DNA of 64,000 nt from Diploscapter coronatus (Eukaryota > Nematoda > Chromadorea > Rhabditida > Rhabditidae), in NCBI GenBank assembly GCA_964036155.1, contig OZ038423.1, forward strand, positions 21,653,249-21,717,248, in the 5' to 3' direction. The notes below the pieces were generated by a model. The model saw only the letters and a list, made by a program, of their open reading frames with translations. It was not told the DNA's origin and made no database searches. The position numbers were made by a program, and so were the translations under genes. Below, piece after piece: positions 35,901 to 50,600 of this stretch; positions within the stretch are counted from its first letter, which is position 1; every line of letters starts with the position of its first letter.

Positions 35901-37440
35901 AACAACTCGAGATTAACCCGGAAGTTCTTGAACCGGCCACTCTGCAACAGGGGATAGTCGGGAGTGTTAGGGCCACCGAAAGTCTCAGTCATCTGCTTGA
36001 TCAGAGCCCTGAACAGCACACAAATTTTTGATCAAGAATTGATCCTATTCATCGAATAAATTTCTAGTCTAGTTTTCCTTCTTTCAATTTCTCATCCGAA
36101 ATATGTACCGGTCGACAATATCATAATTCCATTAGGGTTAAATTTTTGCAATTTTAAGAACTAATTCGTGCCCGAAATCAGTATTTCCGTGGATGCGAGC
36201 GGGGAGATTGGCCTTACATCCGGTGGTGTGGAACACGAACTGGCAGATGGTGGTGACTGCAGCTCCCGGGTTCGTGTCGAACTCACTCATCCACTTCTCT
36301 TGTATTTCCTGAAAACACGAAACATGCTAATCGATTTTTCATTTTTTAGTTTCATTAGTAAATACTCGCTACATGATATCTGGACATTTTCATCAGGAAC
36401 TCTTCTTTTTATCTACTGGAAGAAGATGTCCACAGATATCATATATTCAAACAGTAAGAAATGGAAGAACACTCTTTAAAAGCAACTCGTAGCAATGAAG
36501 AGAACTCACATCGATATTGTTGTTAGTCCTGACCGCTCCGAAAAGAGTGCCCTCATCAGAGTCGTGTCCCCTGTCGCCCGCAGCTGCATTCGCAGTTCTG
36601 GCACTTGCACTGAGGCGACCTCGACCACGTCTCGAGCCGCCGACACTCGACAACCCGCTCATCGATGCACGAGTCGTGCTGCTGCGACCGCGTTTCGACT
36701 TAAACATTCACAAAATTAAAAATGTCCAAGAAAGTCATTGAGGTTGCTTGAAGAATTTCCTGATTTTGTCTGCCAATCGACAATTCAATTCATCATCTTG
36801 TCATCTGTTTTCCTGCCTGTTGTGCTGTCTGTATTACATCTACTTCTGTCAACTTCCTTGCTTGCAGCTGTGTTTTGAATGAAGACGTATTGTTTTGCAA
36901 GTCATTTGCGATTTCCCTGTAGAGCACTTCAAATGATTTTAAACTATACTTGTCCAGTAGAGATAGAGACGCCACTGACTGCACTGGCCAAATCATCGAT
37001 CTGCCTGCGCTTCGTGCCACGCGTCGGCGCTGCAGGCGTCTTGAAGAGCGCACTATCGTCCGCCGCGGTCCCGCTTCCGTCCACCAGCGTGTCGTCGTCC
37101 ATCGTCACGTCTCTGAAGTTCGCGTTTTCTTGAAAACGTTCCAGACAAAAATGAGAAATTCGATTTTTTCTGGAGAAGTTTGCATATTTTGAAGAGACGG
37201 CTTTCTGCATAATTCACCATGATCACCATATGTAAAACTCATTAAACTTATTAAACTCTGAGCCAGGAAGTGTAGAGTAGAGGAAAAGATGGACGAACTT
37301 CACAACTGTCGAACATGGTGAACGAGTAAAAATACACGAGGTTGAACTCACTCAGCGCCAGAAGTGTCCTTTTCTGTATAGTTGATCTTGGCCGTTTTCC
37401 TCGCAGAGGAGCGAGTCGACCTCACCGAATCGTCACTCAT
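29990..37440 (-). CDS. scc-3: Cohesin subunit SCC3/STAG
   Basis: SCC3/STAG is the HEAT-repeat cohesin subunit that binds the kleisin and loads cohesin on chromosomes. The predicted protein starts MSDDSVRSTRSSARK at 37440 and ends LDVKLNKKKH at 29990. After a basic, Gly/Arg-rich, disordered N-terminus, exons read in STAG order: EGTLFGAVRTNN...WMSEFDTNPG, CQFVFHTTGCK, IQLLIHMSDSSIRTFRHTST, GRWMEVHPEHYIDDSYLKYI and GWNLHDKAHEVRFACVNAL, HASYLVDASLKIWPTMRDWK, ALPQYFTLDVYLSG and the C-terminal helices. About 21 exons are visible. The junction TGCAAG to ATCGATCAG (intron 33763-33896) is only in frame with a GC donor (AAG/GCGAGT). A second junction after TTGCK (near 36171) is ambiguous between GC-AG and a weaker GT-AG choice. 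The acidic C-terminal tail of vertebrate STAG is short here. Confidence 0.92.
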
Positions 37441-38311
37441 CGCCAAACGTTCCGGATAACTTGAGCTCTGAAATCGAAACAAATTTTTCACGAAACTCAA
37501 CGAAAGCAAATGACTCTTTCGGTAAATAGACGCTTCAGGATCGTGAATGGCGTGCATTGCAAGCAATTATAACTTATTCAGAATATTTGACAAGAAAACG
37601 ACGAAAACCTGGAAGAAAATTAGGCCAAGAGCAAAAATGCAAATCGGAAAATGGACAGTGCGAAGTGGTCGAATTGAAACGATGCTGACACTACGCTCAC
37701 CTGCCATTTTTCAGTCATTAACCTCTTGTATATATTTTAAAATTAATTTTGTTGTTTTTCTTGATTTTTATACTTCTGATGGACACATGAGTCAGAATCT
37801 CGTCATATTGACGACAGTCGTTGGAGGCAGGGATGGGCCAGAATTTCGACGAGTTTTTCATTCCGGTTCCGCAATGTTTAAATTCCATTCCGACTCACTC
37901 CAGAACCCACAAAACCTAAATCAAACCAAAATCCCAAACGAAATAATTCAACAAATTTCTTTACTTGCTCAGTTCGATTTTTATCGACGAGTAATTCCTT
38001 TAGTCCGATTTTAATTTTCGATAGCTAAATAATTCTACCTGATGGGTTGAGCCTCCTCTGATCTCCACCTACACACTTGTGATTTCCGTATTTATTTTTT
38101 CTTTTCCCCCTACCTTTGTCCTATTCTCCTCCAATAAGTGAATTGCGATCATAATGGGACGACAAGGTTGAAAGATTATTTCCTCTTTCAAAACCGACTC
38201 TTCCAGAGTATCTATGGTTTATAAATTGTATGAACAGATGCTCAAATGTAAACATGCGAACTTGATTTTTTCGATATAAAACGACATTTAGAGTCACAAT
38301 AAGCATTATTT
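37441..38311. other. Divergent spacer between SCC3 and the ShK-like gene
   Basis: About 870 bases between two divergent starts, so it should hold both promoters. The frame at 37547-38014 (+) shows no domain and is probably chance. An acceptor ACATTTAG at about 38285-38292, 20 bases before the ShK-like ATG, could be a trans-splice site. Confidence 0.45.
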
Positions 38312-38796
38312 ATGACAAGCCAGTTCACGTTATGGTAAGTTCGCTAGTTATTTCATTTAGAGCTCCCCGAAAATAATAAATTTGAGATTGCACGAATAAT
38401 TATCGCCATTTCTTTCGTGGCACTCGCATATTCGCAGTTTGTCAGTGAATTTTCCTGCTTGACAGTAGCTTCGAATGGACCCAACGCTGGGAAGGTGATT
38501 TTTATGCTTATGAGGATTTTGACGATTTTTTAAACGAAATCTAGTTGGTTTATTCACCGACCGCAGTGCGTTGCAATAACATTATGAAAGATGCGACGTG
38601 CGCTACGATGTTCGGAGGAACAAGTGCTGCTGAAGGCGCTATTGGACCTAGACCACCAACATGCTATGGGGTATGTTCTTATTTAAGACTTTTAGACGTT
38701 ATGTCATTTTAGGGTCCTGGAAAAGTCGACAATTCTGTACGTGAAATGGCAACCAGATACTGTGCTAGCTATTGCGGCTTTTGCTGTCGAAAATAA
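38312..38796 (+). CDS. Secreted Cys-rich ShK-like peptide, 116 aa
   Basis: Four exons (38312-38318, 38361-38494, 38545-38670, 38713-38796) give 116 residues. A signal peptide-like stretch (IARIIIAISFVALAYS) precedes a mature part with ten cysteines ending ATRYCASYCGFCCRK, which matches the C-terminal half of ShK domains (C..TCGFC). ShK modules in nematodes occur in secreted peptides, enzymes and cuticle proteins, and I infer no specific activity. The start exon is only 7 nt (ATGACAA) and requires a GC-AG intron of 42 nt (38319-38360); the tempting ATG/GTAAGT donor at 38335 leads to an immediate stop. The last intron (38671-38712) is also 42 nt. AATAAA lies at 38828-38833. The fold is clearer than the start. 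Confidence 0.68.
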
Positions 38797-39545
38797 CTTG
38801 CGTGGAAGATGAGACTTTTTTACGTGAAATAAATTTATTTCTATGCAGCTGCGATATTAAAATTTAAAAAAGACGAATTTGCATAAAATGATACAACTAA
38901 AGAAATAAATTCGGCTAATCCAAATATTATGCAATCCTGACTTATTAAATCCAAAACCTATTGCTACAAAACCAATCAATCGAATAGATATTTTAGTAAG
39001 AAAAATCAATAATTCATGTAGAGGTTAAGATAGAGTAAAGTAGTAATTAGAGCTATTTCCGATTTATTTAAAATTTAAAAAGTCAATAAATTAGTTTAAG
39101 TGAATTTGGGATCATTTAGTTCAACCTAAAGACGAATAAAAATGTAGAAAATTTGGAAAATAGAAACAATGATATACACATCTAACACTACAGCGCTTGG
39201 TACACAACTTGGTAAGATCAATTAGAATAAGGATGATAAGCTATACGTAAATTCCGTACATACATATTATGGCAGAAAATGAATTAAAGGTCGCTAGAAA
39301 ATTAAAGTTTCGAGAAAATACGAATAAAATGAGTGAATGAATTTGTGATAAATGAAGAAAAGTTTGAGAGCAGATTTAGAATTTTTCGAACAATCCATTC
39401 TACTGAAAACTTTGGATGATAGAATAAATGGAGTAATTTGGATTTATCATTATTTTCAGTGTTCATTATCAGCTAATAAAGATCAACTTCTTCATCTTTA
39501 AATGATTTAACGATAAACCCAAGATACTGACGAGGAAGTGAGAGG
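38797..39545. other. Convergent spacer, ShK-like gene to RAB-3
   Basis: About 750 bases, AT-rich, between two 3' ends. Apart from the ShK-like gene's AATAAA near its left edge I see nothing specific. Confidence 0.45.
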
Positions 39546-42907
<3,362 letters not shown>

Positions 42908-45900
42908 CTGAAATAACGATAATCGATATTTTTCTAAAAATTCCAAATCACTATTCAAGATGACGTTTATAGTCTTAGAAACAATGCTATTTTGAAGAAT
43001 GTACTTTTCAACGGACTGTAGTTGGGCATTAGTGGCAATTAAGGCATGTAATACACGGAAAAAGAAAGTCGTCTTGAAAGGTGCGGCTAGCGAGCATATT
43101 GAGTGGGTAAAATAATAATAAAGGGTATGCAGTGTTATTAGATAAGGTGCCTCGTAAAGAGCGGGCCTGCTTGATGCTGTTTGATAGGCATTTCCAAGTT
43201 AAGCGCAATAATGACATGAATGGGATGATTTTGAATTCATGTTCTAAGCTTGGGTTTAGAAATATGATGCCTGTAAAGCCTATTTATCAAAAAGTTAATG
43301 AATGACTCTAGAAAAACTACATGATTTTCGCTAACATCTGCCATAATTTTGACACGATTACGTTCAAAGTGAAATAAAGCATGATAAAATCAAGTCTAAT
43401 CATCTGCTTTTCAAATTATGATGAAAATTTCGGTCATGGTTCTGCGAGAAGCAGGGGGAGAGAAGAGTTTGACAGAATAGGATAACGAGGAAAGTGCCGA
43501 TAGAGGGAAAGAAGAAAAGAGGAGAATCAGAGCCGTGTGCGCGTTGGGCGCCTTCAACTGCTCTGCCTCGCAGTCCCGCAGTCTCCTTACCCTTCTCCTT
43601 TCCTTCCTCTCTGCATACTTCCCTCCTCGTCCCCTTCTTTCCCACTCTCCGCAAACCGCCCCTTCCTCTCTAGAAGAAGCCCGAAGAGCTGCACGATCGA
43701 TAGATGCAAGCAGTAAGGGCCCCAGGGGTCTGACTGCCTTCAAAAGATGCAGACGAATAGGGAAATAGCACGGATAAAGACAAAACGCCCTAAGAAATCC
43801 CCCCAACAAAGAGAAGCGAAGAAAAAACGTGGACGAGAAATAATTTCTGAAATAGTGCGCCCGAGTGTGAAGGCACACGGCGGGGTATTTGGGGAAAGAA
43901 GAAGAAGAAGAAACTGACGTCATAGATTTATAAAAGAGATCGAAAATCTGTATTAACTTATCAGAGAAAATTCGAAAGTGAATGGCAAAATCTACATCCA
44001 CGTTAATGCATTTTTTTTTTGGAGAATTCCCCTATTCGTTCTAAAATTTTGTGACGCTGTCAAGAATTTAGGCAAGTCACTCAATTGACGGACGAATAAA
44101 GTAAAGGGGCAGTTATTCATGAATTTAATAAACATGTGATAGATTATGTTAGTAAAAAGTGCAAATGAATGAAACTGCATGATCAATGACCCCATGTATA
44201 GTGGGATATTGAAATGTGCTTAATGAAGTTTAGGACAGATGTATGAGGTCTAGAAACAAAAACTATTTGACTGAAATATGTCGAAATTTGTTATGAAATT
44301 ATATTTCTGAAAAATGCGTGACTTTACCTCAAAAATTGTACCATTTACCAGTAACAAGTGCGGCTCTTTAGGCATAACAATATTATTTTTAATTGACTTG
44401 AATAATGTAGAGGAAAATATCGCCTATTTTTAAATCTTTTTCAAAATAATAATGAATGACCAAGGTCCATTTTGCTTTCGAAATTGAACAATTGATGAAT
44501 AATGCAAAAAGAAGCGTCTTTGAAAATAATAAGAAAAAAGGACGACATTCTCATTTATTATACACATCATCGTTTAAAATAATATAGCGTGTAAATAAGG
44601 CTGGACGAAAGTTTCGTTTTCGGTTTCGATCTTTTCCAAAATTCAAAAGCCCCTTTCGATTTCGGTTTTTCAAAAGTTATACTTTTGTTCAACTTGTGCA
44701 AATCCATTTTCTAAGCGATAAAATATGAAAAATTAAGTTCGAGCTCTCTTTACACATGGAGGAAGAGTTGATTTTCAAATTTCTTACTATTTTAGCTCGT
44801 GAAGACCGGCTTTCTTATTAATGAACAGTAGTTTTTCTTTTAAACTTTCCAAATAAAAAGCGAATTTACCTCTTTGCAAGCAGTGCAGAGGCAAGTTAGC
44901 ACCTCTCTTCTGGTCATTCAGCTGATGTATTTGGAAATTTATCGGCACTTTCCCCATCAAATTTTAAATATCATATTCCAAATCCTGCTGTATGAATCAA
45001 TATCACGACGCATATTCCCATCAAGGTCTGCATAAAAACGAGCAAATTCGATATTCAATAACGGATAAATTAACTGCGGAAATGAAGTCAGAATGAAAAA
45101 GCGACGAAAAGTATGAGATATGAATAATTGAATGAAAAATGATATGGCAGAGTAAATAAGTAAAATCCAACGAAAACTAGGACGAATTAGCAGTTTTATT
45201 TCCGGTTTAGGTAAAATATTTAGGAATGATATAAATTCTGCCCATCATATGAATGTTTTTGCTATTTATATGCATTTCTAAGCATTTCATACGTCATTTT
45301 TATCATCGCCGTGTTACCCGAAGGACGACGCGGTGGAGGCTCTATTCATCACGCCTTCCACGCAAGTAAAAAATCGATAAATCGCTTGTTCTGGAAGCCT
45401 AAAACTGACTTCAGAATCTTTTTCTATTACCTCGAAAATCCCCGGTCACTTTTTACTCCGCCTCGATTGATGCGGTTTTTTTGCGTTCGATAAAGCGAGA
45501 ATATATCATCCTAGCGCAGAAATCGATGAATAGATTACCCAACAAAGATAATTTTAAAATTAGCATAAAGTTTTAAAACCGCTCCCATTCCGATTTTTAT
45601 CGAACATTTTAAATTTTTGCAAAGAATAATTACTTTTAGTCACAACAAGCATGTTGTCCAAGATCAACACATTGGACGAACATTAATTATACAAATTTTA
45701 ATCGACAAGATATAAAATTGAACATTTTTAGGACTTCCTTCGAAATCGTTAATCGAATTATGAAGTTTTTCCTCACAAATTTAATGTTAAAGATAGACTG
45801 AATTTTGTGCAGATTGTGTTACTTATTTAATTCCAATTGATCAGTCTTTGACAATACGATACTGATAAAACAACATCATAATCTTTTTTCTAATTTTTTA

Positions 45901-47689
45901 GTTAATGCTTATCCTGAAGATTGATTTGATCGAATCATTTATTGAATAGGTATTGTGATAAAGTCAATCACTACAAATGGGGGTTGTGTGTATATGCAAA
46001 TATGCGAATTCGGCTAACATATGTCTGCTCAATTCGATAATTCAAGTCAGATGATAAAATCGAAGGAAAACGAAGAAAGATGTGCGTGGAACCTGTAGAA
46101 TCGGAAAAATAACACGACGAATAAGTATGAAAAGAAGGAAAACGGGGAATAAAAGTCTCCTTTATTCGAATTTGGAAGAACCGAAACCGAAACGCGACAC
46201 TAAACAATAATAAACGAACCGAATTAAACACACAAAAGAATTGAGGCGATTGTTCGAGATAATAGGCAAAATTTATGGGAAGATTTCAAAAATATTCTAA
46301 ATTTGCAATCTCTCTAACAAACCGTTCAAAAATCACTTCAAATTTACAATGTTGAGAGAAAGTGGAACCCAGGTTTTGGACGACGACGGTATGTGTGAAT
46401 TCGAATGAGAATAATTAAGTTAAACGATCAAATAATCGCCGTTGGTTTTGCGAGAGAAAAAACGTTCGTTTTCCTGCGAACAAAATCAACGACGTCAAAC
46501 AAGAACACATTTGTGTGAATGTAAAACACGCTCTAATGAATGAATAAATAAGGCCAAGTTGGGATTGAATACAAGTCTTTCCTCCGGAAACATTTCCCTT
46601 TAAATTACAGAAACAGAAGAAGAGAACTTATCTATATCACCTTATCAGGAAAAGGACGTTTTTGCAGTAATCTGAAAAGTATTGTAGGCGTCCGACAACT
46701 TAATGAAAATGGGAAATATTGAATTTTTAAAATTTGAATGGATACTCACTTTGCTGATGCACACACGCACATTATCATCTTATGACAATTTTCGATATTT
46801 TCCATTGAAAGATTAGAAGTGTCGTCAAATAAGGAGGATGTGCGCATTCGCGAAATCATAATTCATTCGCACTTTCAAAATTCGATATTCCTCATCTTCA
46901 CCAAGTTGTCGAACGTTGACAATATATGTATCATATCGATTATTTCAAAAGGATACGGCATCTTCTCGTCCGTTATCTGATAACGCGTCTATGGATAGAG
47001 AATGGTTTTAAAAAATTACGAAAAATATGGTCATGAAACGGTTATTTGCATCGTTGAAGAATCTACCAGAATAAGTTGATCAGGAAATCATCATCAGGTG
47101 AAAGTTGAAAGAATTTGGGACAAAACGTGGAAAAGAAGAAAGGGGAATTCTTTAGACACTTCAGAAGTTCACGAATAAACCAAAGAAAATGAATAGATTT
47201 GAGGATTGAATTCAGATCTAAGGAGAACTTTCGCCAGACGAAAATAAACTATTATAAGGGATAGGTATTTTTCTGGTCAAATGAAGTGGAGTTTCGTGTG
47301 TTGAAAATAGGGAGAAAAGACGAGAGAGGCAGAGGAAATGGCGTAGCGCTCTTTCTATTGTCCCCGGCTAACTCCTTTCTTTGCGCATAGTTCATACGCG
47401 CATTTCTCGCAAGGCGCGTTTTAACACACGAGACTTCACTTCGTCTGACCAAAACAATAGCACGAGTGAGTTCAGTTATGATACCAGGCCACACTGATGA
47501 AAATTTTGGCTAATTATATAGGGTAGAGAAGAAAATTGTTGTTAAGAAAATATACTGGAGTAGGTCGCCAAGTCTTTTTGACGATCGTCCTTTCTAGGTC
47601 TGATTGAGAGATGGGCTGCAAGTGGTCGACTTGGAATTGGGAAGAGTGAAGGGAAGGGGGCTCTTTGCTGTCGTAATTTAGAATACAAA
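42908..47689. other. Long intergenic region between rab-3 start and TLK end
   Basis: About 4.8 kb upstream of rab-3, so its neuronal promoter is expected here. The stretch 43430-43900 is strand-biased, with polypurine and polypyrimidine runs and a locally higher GC content; a long minus-strand frame there (43411-44001) looks compositional. The rest is AT-rich. I find no coding exon or RNA gene. Confidence 0.45.
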
Positions 47690-50600
47690 TTACTCGTCCT
47701 GATTGCCGACTGAAGGAGTGCGCTGCACGCTGGGCGAGGAGATCGAGGCTGCACCGCCGGATGAGCTCTTCTGAAATGAACACAATTTCTCCGATTCATC
47801 AAAATTATCTTTTTCTCCGGAATTTCAATTCAATATATCTCATGAAGATGCATATTTTCTGCTTCCGATTTTTTAAAAAATTTAAATTTTCGAATCAATT
47901 TAAAGGTTTATATTTGGAGAAAAACTTGGAATGGTCTTTTTTAAATTTCTTGAATAATCAAAATAAATTTAAAACTGATCAAACTCTTACCGCTCCTCTG
48001 GGTCTGAAGAGTTCGTGTTTGGCCAACTCGAACACGTCGGCCCTGTCCTCTTTTCTGTACTGCAGACAGCGACGAATGAAGTCCTGCGCCACGGAGCTCA
48101 CCTTCAATTCATTATCATAAAATCGAGAAATTGGCATATTTTCGTACCTGAGGCTTGGGAGGGAAGGCGACCTCCTTGGCATTAACGATCGTGTTCAGCT
48201 CGAGGATCTTCTGCTGGGTCAGGGAATCGCCGAATGGCTGAAAATGAAAATGTTTAAAAATAAGAAATTTCGACAGAAAGGTTTTTTTTATCAGAGTGAA
48301 ATGAAATATCGAACTTGAAATTTCAACCAAGTCTTGTCTGTTAATTTTCGTGCTAAAAATCGAATATTTTCGGAAAATTCCATATTTCCAACCTTCTTTC
48401 CATAGATGCACTGATAGAAGATGACACCGACGGACCAGACATCGACTTTGCACGAGATCTTCGGCGGCGGATTCACGATGAACGTCTCTGGGGGCAGATA
48501 CCTGAAGTCTCCTATTTGTAAAATTCGTTTTTTGACAAAATACCAGTAAGTGCCAGCGAACTGCGAGGTCAGTTCGATATCATCGTCGTGGCCCATCGAG
48601 CCCTCCATCACTTTCGATAGACCAAAGTCTGTTATCTGAAAAATATGGGTCTTCATCAAAAATAACAAAATCAATTGGATTATCGCGATATCTAATATTT
48701 GACGGAGCGAATTTTGTAAAATGACGCAATGCTTTTCTAAAGAGAAGGCTAAACCGTACATCATTCGGTATAAAATAATCACTGAATTTCACATTCTATG
48801 ATTGCGTCAATTACAAACTGCCGAATGCCACAATTTCATCTTTGTGAGAATGATGTTTTCAGAGACTCGTGTATTTCAATTTGAAGAAAAATGAAATTTG
48901 TAGTTCATTTTTTTAAATTTATAATTTTACCTTGATAGCCCCGCAAGCATTGCCCGACTCGAGTAGAATGTTGGCCGGTTTGAGATCGTAATGGATGATA
49001 GGATCCCTCTTCTCATTCAGATAGACGAGTGCAGAGACGACCTGCATGATGATGCTCCTCGCCTCCTTCTCCGATATCTGCTTGTTTTGCTTCAGGTAGA
49101 AGTCCAAGTCGTTGCCAGGGCAGTACTGGAAAGAAAATAAATTCGTAAACAAATTCCCGCAGATCAAAAATATCAATTTGCACTCTAATTGAATGTAGTT
49201 TCGAATTGTATCTTTTGCATTCTGAGTACAATTTCGCAATTCAACTAATATATGAAGATAATTCGATGCAAAACTAGTCAAAGTTCAAAGTGTTCTTTAG
49301 ATTCAAAATGTAGAACACATTAATAATGCTGATACTAACATTTAAATTAAGTTTGAGTAAATACGCGAGATACTAATTTTATGTTCATATTCAGTTTTAA
49401 TCTATCTACCGCAACTTTTCAAATAACAAAACTACAATATATGTATGTTATCCATTCAAATGAACCGTTCGCAGTGTAATCCAATTTTGTATTTATATAA
49501 AATCATAACATAAGTTCCCACCTCCAGGACAGTGCAGAAGGAGTGATTGTCGATGGTGAAGAGGTCGTACAGCTTCACGATTCTGCAGTGATCCAAAGTC
49601 TTGTGGATGTCTTTCTCGCGCATCGCGTGCTTCACGTAATTCGCCTGGAACATACAAATTCGTTGAGTTGCATTTGTGTTAATTTTATCGAATGCAACAT
49701 CCGACCCTTCTTCTCCTCCGAAATTTTTACGCGGATAAAAATAATACAAACGCAAATGAGAAAGTTTTGAGAAACAAGAAAGAATCGGATGTATTCGACA
49801 TCATTGCCACACTTATTGTACGAAAGAAGAATCAGAAAATGTCAAAATAATGAAATTAAAGAAAAATCCCACCTTCTTCTCCTCCTTCCAGTCCTTGTTG
49901 ACGTGGTGGATCTTGCAGGCCACATAGCGATTCTCCTCCAGGTCGAACGCTCTCCAAACCTCACTGAAATTGCGATATTCTAATTTCTGATTTCTGATCA
50001 TTTTCTTAGTTTTACTATGACAATAATTTAGATTATTAACCTCATTCTAACAGATAATATCAATTTCAACTCTACATTTGCTTCCACTGCTTTATTACGT
50101 TTCATAGATTTCTTTCAGTTTACCAACCGATTCAAATGAGATGAATCTTCAAACCCCCAAATTAAATTATTGTTTATCAGCACATCAGCACTTGTGCATC
50201 ATCAATCAATAGCCATCGATTTTTCTTCACTCTTTTCACGTGTCCTGGCTCAGCTCGTTTTTGCAATTCATACGGAATGTGGGAAGGAAGAAGAAAGAAT
50301 GAAAGAGGGATGAGAATGGAAGCACAGAGAAACACATCCCTCCTCCCTTCCTTTGTCTTTTTAGCACCAATCGTCTTTTTTCTTGCGTGAGCTCATTATT
50401 TGAGAGGAAAATAGCATATCGAATCGAGAGGACGAAAAGATGCAGAATTATAGTGAGAGGACAGAGACGCAGGGAAAAAGAGGGTAGAGGAAAACTCAAA
50501 ATCACTCACAACGCACAGAACATAGCCTGTGGCTTGCTTGCAGTGTTACTTTGCAGAGAGGGGGACTCTGGCTGCCTGCACTCTGGCCTCCATACAAGTG

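Noticed and set aside
36793..37053. Frame REIANDLQNNTS... as an SCC3 exon
   Set aside because: Its phase does not fit the preceding exon. Skipping it joins STGQ to SKRGRSST in phase with GT-AG, so it is intronic.
38335..38340. Strong GTAAGT donor near the ShK-like start
   Set aside because: Using it creates an immediate stop codon after the acceptor at 38360; only the upstream GC donor keeps the frame.
43411..44001. Minus-strand open frame of 196 codons
   Set aside because: It lies in a polypurine/polypyrimidine tract, consists of biased Ser/Leu/Phe/Arg runs, and shows no domain, splice context or neighbour support; likely compositional.
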